NCBI GenBank assembly: GCA_034440615.1
Contig: JAOTOM010005148.1
Coordinates: forward strand, 184,501 to 248,500
Direction: 5' to 3'
DNA from: Ashinkailepas kermadecensis
Taxonomy: Eukaryota > Arthropoda > Thecostraca > Neolepadidae
DNA: 64,000 nt
In this document: positions 43,789 to 58,443 of the stretch, in pieces
How the letters are laid out: each line of letters starts with the position of its first letter
Numbering within the stretch: position 1 is the first letter of the stretch
The notes under the pieces: model-generated
What the model was told of the DNA's origin: nothing
Database searches by the model: none
Seen by the model: the letters and a program-made list of their open reading frames with translations, nothing else
Translations under genes and position numbers: made by a program

Positions 43789-43823
<35 letters not shown>

Positions 43824-43832
43824 TTTTTTTAT

Positions 43833-43879
<47 letters not shown>
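43789..43879. repeat. (TA)n microsatellite
   Basis: About 90 bp of TA, interrupted once by TTTATTTTTTTT. Confidence 0.97.
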
Positions 43880-43880
<1 letters not shown>

Positions 43881-43925
43881 GGTTGTGAGCAGGAATAATA
43901 TAAACCTACACCAAACCGCATTTGG

Positions 43926-44011
43926 AGCTCATACCCCGCCATGTGTTTGATGTTTTGTTTGTTGCCTCAGCTCATACCCCGCCATGTGTTTGATGTTTTG
44001 TTTGTTGCCTC
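43926..44011. repeat. Perfect 43-bp tandem duplication
   Basis: AGCTCATACCCCGCCATGTG and the following 23 bases occur twice back to back with no differences seen, which implies a recent event. Confidence 0.95.
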
Positions 44012-45862
44012 ATGCATGATTATAATATTGCAGGCTGCGCCATTGTGCCAGGTGGGCACCTGTGTCGTCTTGCATTTCCCAATACTGCATGTGCCCAAGC
44101 TAAGTTAACCCTCACCTATCAAGCTTCCGTCTTTCGCGATTTAAAAAGCGTCACTGTATGAACTACACTGTTACTCGCATGCAGATCATCTACGATATGA
44201 TATTCGAGACATATGTCGTTCATGTGGAGAGCAGCAGTGATACATAGTTACATGTGTGAGTCCGGGTATGTGGACAGCACACGTCGCTCGGGTGCAAGTC
44301 AGGCCGCGGCTCGTGTCCGTGGCACCCTGGTGCACAGGCCCGCGGCGGCGGCTCGGATGTGCGCTGGGCTCCTCGGTAGGTCCACTTGATGAACCTGCCT
44401 GATGTCCGATCATGCCGGCTGGCTTAGCATGGCTCCCGTCAGACGGGCTGTGCCGGGCGGCTTTCAGCCGGGGGACTTGCCGGCAGTCACGCTCTCGTCC
44501 GGTTTTAGCGCGGGCACAATTGAACTGGCGAGGTGGAGCGAATCAGTCTGGCGGCCCAACGCTGGTGCCGACGCGTTGTCTTAATCTGCGTGGTGTGGCG
44601 ACTTTTCAGGCCGGGAAGAATGTCTCAAAATTGGTTCAGAGGACCGATGGAGGGTCCATACAGGCCATTTTAAGTGAATAATCACCAGATGAACAAATTG
44701 GTAAGCACGGCTCTTACACTAAGCAAAAAGGTACCTTTATCAAGAATAATGGAATGGTTGGATTGAGCAGGACAAGAAGGGCAAACGTACTGGGTGGGAA
44801 GACAAAACGGCTGGGTGGGAAATTCCCACTCGGTGAATGTTACATTAGACATACCATTAAAACGTATGCTCCCTGGCGTCCTTTTATTTGATTATCGATT
44901 CCATTAAGTGAGAGGGTTAATTATTGATCATATGACAGACCGTTTTTGGACATTGCAGAGGTTTGATAAAAGCATCCATGGCTCAACGTTCAATTTAGTT
45001 CGTCTGATGAAATGGTTCGGTCTATATCATGGCGAAGAGGGGATGGAGAATTTGCTCTTCAAAAAAATGTCCCAAGCTGTAAGGACTCTATGTTTAGGCT
45101 AGGTGTGCACACATGCTTTCTGATGAGGTCAACGGTGTCTTATTTTAAGGACGTCTTAGATCAGCCAATACCTTCCAAAGTAGGACATTTCGAAGACCTT
45201 TACCCTCACTTGACCTGACTTTCTTGGTTTGCCCTAGTTTGAACTGAAAAAGGCTATCATGGAGGGCTCCAAGCATCACAGGGACTCAGTAACATGCGGA
45301 AAATTCTGGATCGAAATTTCCCTAGGTGCGGGAACAGCACAGGAATAACTTTAAGCCTGGCTGAATTTGAATCGCCAAGCGTTGCTTTGAATGCCGGTGT
45401 ATGTTAAGCCCACCTGTCGATGTTAAAAAGGCGTCTTGCTTCAAACGACCCGAACTACTTTCGGAGCCACCAGTCGGATAGTGTGGCACTTCAGAACAAC
45501 CTTTACCGACCACTATTCGTGAAAGCGTTGGATATACGGATTCTGCCTCCTCCTCTACTGTATCACTGCTTCGACTTTGTCGTCCAAAAAGCCAAGGGAC
45601 TGGGAAGGACGGTGATATCATTTGTGACACCTTCTTGGAACACGCATAACAATGCATGAAACGTTCCTAGAAATGCATGAATAAATGCATTCATCACTTT
45701 CCTCATTTGTTACCTTCGATATTTATCTCTTTCTTCTGCAAACTTCAGGCGCACATTGACCAATGAGTATTATCTTCGCACATGGCCTCAAGGTTTAGCC
45801 AGATAGTATGCTCAGCTTTCGGCAACCAGTGACCAACCGGTGTGAAAGGCTGATGAGACCCT
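44012..45862. other. Single-copy stretch, no gene supported
   Basis: Several frames of 60-110 codons exist on both strands (for example 44912-45102 and 45420-45659), but none shows a domain, a signal peptide or coding-type composition that I trust. Confidence 0.4.
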
Positions 45863-45866
45863 CTAA

Positions 45867-47405
45867 TCGCCGTGCCGGGGAAGGGGGGGGGGGGTGGCTC
45901 TCAAGAGCCTCCCCTCGGGTTTTTCCATGATGGTGGCCGAATGAGTTAACGCAGCGACACCAAGTTTTCGGTAGCTGATACATTTGTTTTGCATATTTTG
46001 TACAAACTTCAGGTCCAGGTCATCAAAAGTCATTGACCTGGAACGGGTCAAAGGGAGTGGTGTCCCAAAATATTCAAAATGCCGCGAATCAGATTAGCTG
46101 CAACATATAACCACCACACTCAGATCATGATGTCCTTTCATCAAGAGAACAAACTCCAATCTGGAAATGTTCATTAAGGATAAGGTTGCTGACATGGGAG
46201 GTCAGGTCAATTTCCGCATATTTTTCCATCACTAATGGGGAAAATTGAACCTTTGGGGCAATTTGTCACGCCAAGTTGATGCAGAACATGACATAAGCAT
46301 TCTATATTAATTTGCGTGTCAAAGGTTAGTGACATGAGGTCGCGTCACTTATCATATATATTCTAGACAATGTCATCTTATGCAGAATGTTCCTGCTCCT
46401 CGCCAAGTGACACCTGAATTAGATTTCAGAGCTGCCTAAGTCGCGCTACATAAGATTAGATGATAAACGAATTACCTGAGATGACCTGACCTCGTGCAAG
46501 CTGACCTGATTTGATCTGATTTGCCCCTTCTATTGAATCACTCCTCAAGCAGTGTAACACATAGCCGAAGGTCAAGAGATCGGCTTATCAATTTGTGCGT
46601 TGTCCCAGCGTGACCTGGGGTCAGGTCACGAGGTCAGAAGCTGAACAGTTAACTAAGATGCTCCAGTATCATATCAGTTTTTCTTGGAACACAATTTTAG
46701 ACTTTAAAAGTGATGTTCTGGAGACATTGAAACTTGAGCTTACTTGACCTGGCCATATGACATGACCTGACCTGACCTTATGTTTTTGGGAGGTAAGTTA
46801 GATACACATATTTCGCTTCAGTGGTTCTGTTGGAAGGGCCCGATACATATATATTCATATTTCCAGGTAATTCTCCAACGTAAAGGTCATGTCACTGGGT
46901 TGATCTATTATAACCTTTAGCGACCTTAGCATGACCGCGAATGGAGAAATCAGTTGTGATATGAGCTATAGGCTATATTGACTTGCCAATGTCATCTTCC
47001 CTGTGTGTCTAACATGCATAGTTTGGAAGTTGGTTTTTAAGCCTGATACTGACCTGATCTACCCTATCCTATCTTTACCATTTTTTACTGTGGTCGATAT
47101 AAATGCATTCATCTACGTTAATTCTTGCAAAACGATGTTGAAAGAACACAAGCTCTGCGCTTTTTATTAATTTCCAGGGACTTAATTCAGGGCCCTTATT
47201 TTGACCTAATATGGCCTCTGGAGACCTCATTGTCAGTCCAAATGCAAATATACGGCATGCGCCTTGCTCACCGTGGCCAGAGCTTTCAAACGGCGCTCTA
47301 CATTTCATCCTGGCGTACGTAGATCGGAAGGAAGGAGAGGCTTGCAAGAGCCCCCCTCCCCCTTCGGCATTGCCAAGGTGAATCTACCGGCCGGCACGGC
47401 AAGGG
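45867..47405. mobile_element. Probable TTAA-type non-autonomous element rich in AGGTCA
   Basis: The left end (GCCGTGCCGG, then a G-run, then GGCTCTCAAGAGCCTC at 45869-45912) and the reverse complement of the right end (GCCGTGCCGG, GAAGGGGGAGGGGGG, GCTCTTGCAAGCCTC at 47337-47401) are imperfect inverted repeats. TTAA follows the right end (47406-47409), and CTAA precedes the left end. The interior has about fifteen AGGTCA/TGACCT half-sites. A second copy is not visible in the window, so the element call is tentative. Confidence 0.5.
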
Positions 47406-47409
47406 TTAA

Positions 47410-48025
47410 GTAAATCAACCGGAAATTGAGAATATGTGCCATTGAACAACAAACATTGCGACAAACTCGTGTGTGGCCTCAGTAAAATGCATCAAGCGGA
47501 GACTTGGAACACGGTCAGCGGAGCAGTATAACTCTTGCAGCTGGTCCTTCCCATGCAACGTCACAAGGAGTTCGAATTAAAAAGGTATGTCATGCCCTCA
47601 TCTCTACGTCACAGACGGTGCTTCAGAGTGACGCTTGAGCCACAAAGGAGGCGTAAGCGCTTCTCCAAGCTCGTCAACTGTGAGCTTCGAGCAGAACACA
47701 AAATCAAAGAATGTTCCTCTCACTCTTGAAAGAAAGCAACCATCTTATTTTGCTGAGGAATGTTAGCAAGTGATTCGGTGAAATGCAAGGATATGGGGCG
47801 CATATATGTAGCACATCAGCTAAACGTCACTCGTATGTAGCACATCAGCTAAACGTCATTTGTGAACATCAGTTCACAAATTATTGGTGACTTTGAACAT
47901 GTCGACTGCGACTTCTGGTGGCCTTGAACCTGCCAGCTGGTGAAATAGCAAGCAACCATCCTTTCCCTTATTTGGATGTTTTATTTTTGTGTTTGTTGTA
48001 CTGTACAGTCGTGTTGTGCTGTACT
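47410..48025. other. Single-copy stretch with a short duplication
   Basis: A 31-bp segment containing TATGTAGCACATCAGC and TAAACGTCA is duplicated in tandem at about 47805-47862. Nothing else was recognised. Confidence 0.5.
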
Positions 48026-48029
48026 GTGC

Positions 48030-48400
48030 TACGGCAGTCCAGGTCCAAGTGGTCCGGCAGACTTGGCCACCGTGCTCCGATGGTTCTGGTCTCCGTGGTA
48101 TGACAGTCCTGGTCCATGTGGTCCGGAAGTCGTGGTCCCCGTGCTCCGATTGTGCTGTCCTCCGTGCTACGACAGTCCTGAACCTGTGCTCCGACAATCT
48201 TGGTCCATGTGTTCGGACAGTCCTGGTCCTGATGCTCCGACAGTCCTGGTCCGTGTGGTCCGGCAGTCCTGTTCCACGTGTTCCGATGGCTCTGGTCTCC
48301 GTGCCAGGACAGTCCTGGTTCCGACGCCCCGACGATCTTCGTCCATGTGTTCGGACAGTCCTGGTCGCCGTGCTCCGGCAATCCTAGCTCCCGCGCCCCA
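48030..48400. repeat. 23-bp degenerate minisatellite, about 16 units
   Basis: The unit GACAGTCCTGGTCC(G/A)TGTG(G/C)TCC repeats with a 23-bp period and many substitutions. Frames on both strands are repeat by-products. Confidence 0.9.
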
Positions 48401-49350
48401 CCACCTGTGGTCCCGTTTGCCCTCTGGCGGTGTCCGGTTGGCCTGGGGTTGCCCTGAAGCCATGACCGGCCGAGGTGGCTCGGTGCAGACGAGACCCGAC
48501 ACAGCCGCTCGGGTGACGCTGGATCTGACAGCGAACATCGCTCCCCCTGGCCCTCTCCCCCATCCCCGCGGACCTCACCGGTGACGAGGCCGGCCTGATC
48601 ATTACCGTGTCGTGCACTGGCGCATCCGGAAGGGAAGGCAAACTCGTGTGCAAGGGCGACGATCGCAGTCCCTCTGCGTCCAAGCAGGATTTCTGGATCT
48701 GTCGGCTGGTCTCGACAAAATTTCCATTGGAACCATGCTCAGCGATATTGTTTGTGTAGAACAGTCCCATACCGCTCTTGGGCTGCTCACTTTTACAATA
48801 TATATTTACTTGTGTTTCAAAACGTAATTGATGGCGGCCCATTGTCTCTCTATTGTCGCTGGCGATCCATCAGTACTCGTATCTGACGCGCAGCACCGAC
48901 AGGCCCGAATGTGTTCATCTGCGGGTCTATCATTCATCTGCGGGTGTATCACTGTGTGTCCGTTGATGATACATTGGTGGGTGAGTGGTCTGTAGGCTTG
49001 GTGGGTTGTAGCGTGCGAGCGTGTGCCCTGCAGTGCACCACCAGTTGTCCGCATTGGTGTCTTGCCTAAGCGTACTTAGGCGGTCAGAATGCACCCGTCA
49101 CTTGTCTGGGCCTCAGCTCTGGTTCTGCGAACGTTACGACAGCTGAGAGTGACCATACGAATTGAGTCTGATTGAACACTCAGAACCTTTGCACAAGTGA
49201 CAAGCGCATAGAGCACAGAGGAGAACTCCGGATAGGGAAAGGCATTCTTTTTATTTTCTTCAATGTTTCCGATTTCCTAATTTCCAATCTTTATTAATTT
49301 ATCTACCTACAAGCTGATAATATGAGTGTGTCACCAGAGGTCGACACTGC
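48401..49350. other. Single-copy stretch with one weak exon candidate
   Basis: On the plus strand 48529-48759 is open for 76 codons without needing an ATG, starts just after a TGACAG acceptor-like site and has balanced composition (LTGDEAGLIITVSCTGASG...). I do not recognise a family and do not call it a gene. Confidence 0.3.
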
Positions 49351-49356
49351 ATCTGG

Positions 49357-49428
49357 CGTTACGGGTTGCGTTACGGGTTGCGTTACGGGTTCAATTACGG
49401 GTGACGTTACGGGTTACGTTACGGGCTT
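49357..49428. repeat. 12-bp GCGTTACGGGTT tandem repeat
   Basis: About six units, of which two are altered (CAATTACGGGTG, GACGTTACGGGTT). Confidence 0.9.
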
Positions 49429-50639
49429 TGCTCCGGTCGGGCGGACGTGCTGGTGCACGAGCGGGGCGCCGCACCGGCTCGCAGCGGCCGCTGCAGCGGC
49501 TGCTCGCAGGGTCCGCCGGCGACGCCTGGCCGGCGGCGCCCGCGCTCTGCCTCTCCGCGGACGTCTCCGTTCGCTCTCCCTGTCATTGCCCCCTGCGGTG
49601 GCTGCGCCGGCCGGTCGAACCGCGCGCGCCCGGCCGGCCCGCCAAAACCGGGCCCGCCGGCGCCGCGGCGGCTCCGTGCCGGCCGGCGCCAAACAGATGC
49701 CGGCTGGGCGGGCCACTCGCCGCTCGGCGCGCATGAAGTCGCTGCGTGAAGTCACTGCCGCTGTTGTCCGATGCAATGGGGCGCCCAGTTCGGGGGTGGA
49801 GCGGCGAAGTCCGGACAACCCTTGGCCGTCGTGGTAGCAGGACTGAAACTAGCCATTTTTTTTTGTTGTTGGGGGGGGAATGAGGGAAATGCGTCCCTTC
49901 GCCATGTTTCTGAGGTACCATGTGGAGCCTATGGGGCGGTGACCGGAATGAATGGCATGAAAGCCTCACTCATTTTGGAAATGTTCCACCCCTGCGTGGC
50001 GTGTCGCTCTGGACTCGGGGAAGGCATGTGATAATCGAGCACAAAACCGCATGAGGTTGCCTTGATATACGCGTGTTGAGTGTTTACGCTAAGCGCTGTC
50101 TGGTTTACCACCGGAAGCCTGGTCTCGTGCACAATGCGCAGTTGGTTCTTTGATTGGCATCTACTTCCTATAATTGCAAACACCGTATTGGCTCCTCATT
50201 GGTTATCTGTCTTGTGCATTGTTTAATCGCCACGCCAACTAATGCATGGACTTAAAGCTGGGCAGCACGGCTCCTTCCCATTTATCGGTTACCATTGACT
50301 ATGTGGGTTTTTGTCGGATGACTCGTCTTAAAAGACGACCTGCCCCACACGATTTTCAAACATCTCAACCATATGAATTGTTGGCAGACAGGAGTGTCAT
50401 TTTGTATTTGCGAAGGGGGCCACTGGCCCCTCAATCATTGATTTTTCCCTCCTCAATCTTCGATTTGGCCCAATCAGGCTGAAAATCAACCATTGGGCCT
50501 ATGGGTGCACACTATATGCAAATTGATTTTCGGCACCTTTGGCCATCAAAAAGGAAGTTTGGCCATGAAACCAACTTCGTGAAGTGACACTCCTGAATTG
50601 ACAACACCCACGAATGTACAGATCAGATCCTCCGACGTC
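49429..50639. other. CpG-rich patch then ordinary sequence
   Basis: 49430-49750 is very GC-rich and open in several frames on both strands, with low-complexity arginine/alanine translations. The rest is unremarkable. No gene is supported. Confidence 0.4.
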
Positions 50640-50955
50640 GGGTGAATGGCCACTGTGCTTGTAACGACGCCGGGTGGATCGTCACTGTGCTTGTAACGAC
50701 GCCGGGTGGATCGCCACTGTGCTTGTAACGACGCCGGGTGGATCGTCACTGTGCTTGTAACGACGCCGGGTGGATCGTCACTGTGCTTGTAACGACGCCG
50801 GGTGGATCGCCACTGTGCTTGTAACGACGCCGAATGGATCGTCACTGTGCTTGTAACGACGCCGGGTGGATCGTCACTGTGCTTGTAACGACGCCGGGTG
50901 GATCGTCACTGTGCTTGTAACGACGCCGGGTGGATCGCCACTGTGCCTGTAGCCC
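50640..50955. repeat. 32-bp minisatellite, about 10 units
   Basis: GTAACGACGCCGGGTGGATC followed by G(T/C)CACTGTGCTT repeats with a 32-bp period. The T/C variant divides the array into two interleaved unit types. Confidence 0.96.
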
Positions 50956-51724
<769 letters not shown>

Positions 51725-51725
<1 letters not shown>

Positions 51726-52860
51726 GCTTTACATTCATTTTCAATTCAAGAGTTCGCCTCCTGTGTGTATTATCCTCAACAATGGGCCTCTTGGACGTAA
51801 ACTAGATGAGGTACAGTATCCAATTTGACAACTTGCATTAACCTAACTTAGTATGTTGAAGTAAATTCACATGACAATCAGCGTAGTGTAGTGTAGTGGT
51901 GGGTATGATTCGGGCGAGAGGATGGACCGGGAAGAAACCTTCCCGTAAGTTTCTGCAGGTGGCGCTGTTAGCGGCAATATGTACCTGCTCGCTTAATTGG
52001 CGGTTGCATGATTCCATTGTCGCCATTGGTATATCTTGTCCACGTGGCACGATGTGCCAGGACAATTGCCGTTCTTCATTTGATTCTTCGACTCGCGCTG
52101 TAATTTTTGACGTCGATGGTGTCACTTCATGCTTTACCACTGTCTAATCCATCACTTCACCAATCAAGTCACTTCATATTTTACCACTGAGATTTCCATC
52201 TTAACCACTGCATATGGTGATTGTAAGGCAGCCAAGGGCAATGGTTATATTTGTTTGCTGATGTAAACAGACCTTGCTGGTTTGTAACATGCTAATTTCA
52301 AAGTGACATCGTGGGTCAGGTTCGGGCAATAAGAGTTGGAGCAGGCTCGGGCAACGAGGAAGTGAGATAGATTTGGTCTGGTTCGGGAGCTTCACCCCTG
52401 TGTACGTGGCACGGAACTCGCCTGCAGTGTTTGTCAGCTCGCCGTGTTCTCTTCCCGTATGTATCGTCCCTCTCGATTGTGGTTGTCTGCAGGTGCCAAA
52501 GGTCGCGCGATTACAGGGCTTGTATGGAGATCTGTGTCGTCATCTGCGCTGGAACAATATTGCGTAGCTGACGTGATTCGCCTTGAGCGACATTACGTTT
52601 GGAGATCAATCTGCATCATCCCTGCCCGGCCACGAAAACAGCCCAATTACGTCCATCTACCATTGCCCAAACCTACCCCATACTTTATCCCAGTTCATCC
52701 CACAAGTGGAGTAGTTTCTGGCAGTTGAGGTGGGTCCACTTAAGGTTCAGCTAAGGTTACCATAAAGCAACCAAGAGTCAGAACCAAGCTTCTAAGACCT
52801 GTCGGAATCATATCTACTCTACCCTATGTGTGATAGAGGGATATTACTTGGCCAGTGTTA
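51725..52860. other. Single-copy stretch, no gene supported
   Basis: A 94-codon frame at 52444-52728 is the longest. It has no recognisable domain. Confidence 0.4.
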
Positions 52861-52868
52861 TCTTACGG

Positions 52869-52902
52869 CAGATAATGGGCTATAAATACGCAATGCCTCG
52901 GC
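52869..52902 (+). promoter_or_regulatory. Duplicated TATA-box-like motif
   Basis: GGCTATAAATA occurs twice (about 52869 and 52892), 23 bp apart, in an otherwise ordinary stretch. It fits a core-promoter TATA element, but no gene was recognised downstream. Confidence 0.25.
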
Positions 52903-54131
52903 TATAAATAGGTTGTGGTCAATATCGAGGCGGAGTGACACCGCTCAATCACACGTATTGACTGTGTTAGATAATCGGAGGTATGGACAACACATACTGT
53001 ACCACGAACACGAACGTTTCTGAAGTATGCTGTCTATATTAATAATGTATGCTAGTTATACTATACTAGCTGGTTTTGCGGTGGTTCCACAAGTATTCCT
53101 GTATATATTTTGTCGCCCACACTACCCCTCGGGAAATCTCTGGGGACACCCCTGGCCCGGTCTGCATCCATGTCATCGGGAACGGACAGCCCAGCATCAG
53201 TACTGTCACCACCGCCTGGCCCGGTCTGCGCCCATGTCATCGGGAACGGTTCTGGCAATACACTGTAGACTCCGACGCGAATCCGACAGGCTCCATTTGT
53301 ATTCTATAGGCTCCTGGTGACTTGGATCGGTCCTGACCATGCACTGTGAGCTCCGACCCGAAGGACGCGGTCAGGTCTGGCTGTATATTATAGGCTCCGA
53401 TCCGGAGGCTTAGTGTCGCAGTCAATTGTTTCGACCTCAGGGAGACTTAGGCCTATTGTTTACGTGTGCGGTATCCTTTCGAAACGCCTGATGAACATAT
53501 TTAGGCGGTTAAGATAACGGCGCTGCGCCAATAATGGGAAAGACGTGTCTCTATGGGTGAGTGTCATATGTTCCCATGTGCATTAGTATAACTCTAGGAT
53601 GGATATCTGCGGCAATTTATGGCAGTGCTCAATATAGATGAACAATAAAGAAGACAACGAGATAAGGGAAGCGGTCCATAGATACAATTAACATATGAAC
53701 AAAGGCAGGACCACAACTTCCTCCAGTCCAATCTCCACGTTTGATGGACTAGATTTAGCCTTGGTATTTTATAGATGATGGCGTTTCATGTCAGAGAACA
53801 CGATTCCACCCGCACTACGAGAAGTTTTTTTGCATTTATGAAGAGATAACCCAATAGTTAACACGCAGTTTTGCTGACCAGGGACTCGTCGTAACATGTT
53901 TGTACTAGGTATGTGGTGGTGGCAGTCTGCTGGCCCATTTTTTTAATTTCTCACTTGGGATTCCAGCCACTAAAAGATCAAAATGCCTGCACCGCTTAGC
54001 ATGTGCAGGGATACTTTTATAATCTTCGAATACTGGCCCTCGAAACGCGGTAGACTTCCCAGTCTCTTGCATTACGGGAGGCCAATATGATCCCCTCGGG
54101 ATTCGGCGGACGTATGGTGAAGCTCGGTCCT
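52903..54131. other. Single-copy stretch with a short duplication
   Basis: A 35-bp segment (CCTGGCCCGGTCTGC.., ATGTCATCGGGAACGG) occurs at 53151-53185 and 53215-53249. TATAGGCTCC recurs near 53305 and 53389. No gene was seen. Confidence 0.45.
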
Positions 54132-54135
54132 TTAA

Positions 54136-55038
54136 CTCGCGCACTGGAGGGGGGGAAATCCGCCCACTCCTCAGGTTTTTCGTACATAACTGCAGATTTT
54201 ACCGGTAGATATACGCTATTTTCTGCATTCCTGCTTAGAAATGACCGGCGCGTCGTTTAAAGCAAGAGAAATGGAAATCGGACGAACATTTTCCAGTTTG
54301 GGGCCGTTAAAGTAAACAAATTTCCTTGCGCCAGACCACAAAAATCGGCGCTGGTGCGCTTCCCGTATATTCGCAAAAGGGAAGTGTTCTTGGCAACACT
54401 AGCGACTTGTTTCATGTATATTGATATGCTATATAGTTTCAAGGTCATGTTAGGTCACCGAGGTCAAATCAGGTCAAGTTCATGACAGGTTAATGGAACC
54501 AAACTTGATCAACTGGAATGTTGTCATAAATGCACTACTGTTTGTCATTTGTACTGTTTGTCATTGCGTTTCCATACTTTATTCATGTACTTCAACTTCT
54601 TTCTTCACGAAGCCGATTGCGCCGAGCTGCCCGACGGAGCAGTCGGGCGGGCGGCCCGGTTCCGGTAACTGGAACAGGTAACTGACCTGATAAAGTGCTG
54701 TTATATAGGTGATCTGAGGTCAAATGTCGGGTCTAGCATCGGTATTGCATCATTAGTAATGTCCAAAACATCATTGATGCACATTTTGGAGCATTTAAAC
54801 ACAATCACAGCGATCCATAACAATGACAAGCCAAGCCACGCAAAACAAGAAAATTTTGACAAATGTGACCTCATTTTACCTTGAAGATATTGACCTAAGG
54901 CCATCAAATTTACACACAATAGAGTTCACTACCGTACCCATCCACCCTGCGAATTTCGTTCCTTCAGCTTTAATAGGAGCCGAGATCTTAGCCCCCCCTC
55001 CAGTGCGCGTAATTTTCAGAGGCCCTCCAGGGCGTGTG
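54136..55038. mobile_element. TTAA-flanked non-autonomous DNA transposon, copy 2
   Basis: Bounded by TTAA at 54132-54135 and 55039-55042. It shares with copy 1 (12643-13566) the left end CTCGCGCACTGGAG, the ATGACCGGCGCGTCGTTTAAAG block, the GACAGGTTAATGGAAC block, the AGGTCA cluster and the right end CTCCAGTGCGCG...GGGCGTGTG. It is slightly shorter because it lacks the long G/C homopolymer hairpin present in copy 1 at 13500-13528. Confidence 0.85.
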
Positions 55039-55042
55039 TTAA

Positions 55043-56133
<1,091 letters not shown>

Positions 56134-56868
56134 TGTGCATACCATGATTTGTATCCAATCCATCTACATACCTACATATTACATGTATGAATATAAAATG
56201 CATAAATATGTTTGTTTTTTCAGTTATGTATGTTTACATGTATATTTGCTCCCGTATCTGACATTCGAACTGTAAATATCGACACTTCGATGGTCACCAA
56301 CCAGCTAATGATGACTGTCAGAGTTGAATCCCGGCGACGACCGGGCTGGCCCCAAATAACGCCCCATCGCGGCCTCTCTCACTTTCCTCGCGCCGAGCGG
56401 CGACTGGCGCCGAGAGTGAAAACGCGCCGCCACAGGCACCACTCGACCGTGCGCGGGTCACGGGAGCTTTCCAGCGGCGGCCGCCGGCCCTGGACGACAC
56501 CGCCGACGGGCACGTGTCACGACGGGCGGCGGTCACCTGACCTCCGCCGACCCAGCTCCCAACTGACCCCGGCCAGGTCGGCTTGCGGCGGTGTCGTCTG
56601 CTGGTGCCCGGACTGCAGCGATTGAAATGCTGAGGTGGTTACTCAGTTGCTGGGCAACAGAACAAAACTGTTGACGGCTGTTGCTTGTTTGGCTGCTGAG
56701 CGCCGTGTCGACCCAGACCAGCCTGGCTACTGGACCGTTGGGAGACGAACGTGGCGAGGCCCAAGAGGTCACGAGAAGCCATGGTGATATGTCAGTAGCG
56801 AGGTGACACTGGCATGTGTTTGGCAGAGTGTGCAATGTTTTCGACATGCGGAGTTCATGGTGCAACAT
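56134..56868. other. Single-copy stretch with a GC-rich middle
   Basis: 56330-56610 is CpG-rich and open in several frames. No domain was recognised. Confidence 0.4.
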
Positions 56869-56869
56869 A

Positions 56870-57052
56870 TGTCAATGGCTAATACGTCCGAGAAGTGGTA
56901 GCATTCCCATGCAACATATGTTCATGGCTAATGTTTCTGATAAGTGGTAACATTCCCATGCAAGATATGTTAATGACTAATGCTTCCGATAAATGGTAAC
57001 ATTCCCATGCAGCATGTGTTAATGACTAATGCTTCCGATAAGTGGTAACATT
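56870..57052. repeat. 49-bp tandem repeat, about 3.7 units
   Basis: Units contain ATTCCCATGCAACATATGTT, GGCTAATG(C/T)TTC and GATAAGTGGTAAC, with single-base variants. Confidence 0.93.
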
Positions 57053-58443
57053 CCCGCTCTCTTGTTTTCTTGGCGTTACGCTCATTTTGCGCCAAGTAAG
57101 CACACATTTTTAGGCACATGTCTGATCGATCCTGTGGTGATGCGTGGCAAATGGACTAGGAGCCATGGTTGGATATCTCGAGTAGGTCCGGGAAGGGGGA
57201 GCTGGTGGGAGTGGGGGTGAGGGTCCGGACCCCTTACTTGGTACCCCGCTAACGGCTAATGTATCATTTTTATATTAAATATAAGCAAAAGATCGGCGAT
57301 TAGATCTCTCTGGTTTTGTCAGAGATCACCATCCTTGCTCAGAACTGCTTCACGATACCAATAACTTTCAGAAGCGGTTGAAAGCCGATAGCTTTTCTTG
57401 AACTGGCATGCAAATAGTGTGATGCTTCTTTCCGGCGATTATTTTTGCTTAACCCAGCAGTGTTTATTGCGAGTAACGTGAACATCAACCCTGGGGGCGT
57501 TTGCTCCCAATCCCTCTAGCGATGGGATTTATTATCGAGTATTTAAGTTACGTAGGTGCCATGTCACATGGTACTTTACGTCAATGCTTGAATATGACTA
57601 TTCATGTATTTATTGCATGTGGTGCGAAATGCCGCGCGGTGAACTAAACGTACAAACACAACTTTTTGAAGTTCTGGATTGTCTCAAAAGATACAGCTTT
57701 CTAGGTCTGATTCGTGATTCGTCGGACAAGACGTCTTGTTTGTGTGTCGGTGTGGCTAGTTTGTGCCAGCCGGATGGACATTTCTGTTGCGAAGGGTTTT
57801 CCTCGTGGTGTACTTACGTGCAATCAACTGTCGGACAGGAAGGGTATAGAGCGGTTTTTGTGTGTCTCTTCGCTCGCTTCGTCACGTCGTCTCCAAGCTG
57901 ACGGCGCGCGGTCGCGACCCGAGTCGCAGCGAGATACCTACAGAGCACTTCCAGTCCGCATACCAACAGCAGAGGCGCCGTTCATATATTTGGCATGCAG
58001 TTTCCTTTCAGCAGTCGGCGAACTTTCACCCCCGGACCCGTGACTGACGGAGCGAGCTGCATGCATGCATGGCTGGACCGAGTGGCAGATTTCTCTGGAT
58101 CTGGGTCAAAAGCCGGCACTTTCTTCCGTTGCAAGGCAGAGGTCACTGTCAGGCGACCACAGTCGCGGTGCCGCCCCGGTGCACCTCGGTGATGGAGATA
58201 CCTTGTCGCATTGGCGAGTCAAGCAACTGAAAGAGAAAATATCTGCTTCCAGACGAATGTGGCTGGAATTGAAGTATGCGTCTAGCGGAAGGAACTACTT
58301 TGTAATAACGCACTAAATTGGACGTACGTTATATTTATAGTTTGAAAATATCTTAAAACCCGAGCCCTCGCCTTCCGAGGACGCCTTCTCAGCCTTCTCA
58401 TCTGAGGGGTTGCCGCCGCTGTCTCCATTTGGCCCATGGTTGA
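57053..58443. other. Single-copy stretch upstream of a possible exon
   Basis: Frames of 60-105 codons occur (57584-57901; 58065-58316, which contains WRVKQLKEKISASRR). Any of these could be exons of the same gene as the candidate at 58444, but I cannot show it. Confidence 0.3.

Noticed and set aside
49322..49837. 171-codon frame with a VTGxVTG repeat N-terminus
   Set aside because: It starts in a 12-bp repeat and continues in CpG-rich DNA where several frames on both strands are open.
52869..52902. Firm promoter call from the double TATAAATA
   Set aside because: No gene, initiator or transcript evidence follows; listed only as a weak feature.
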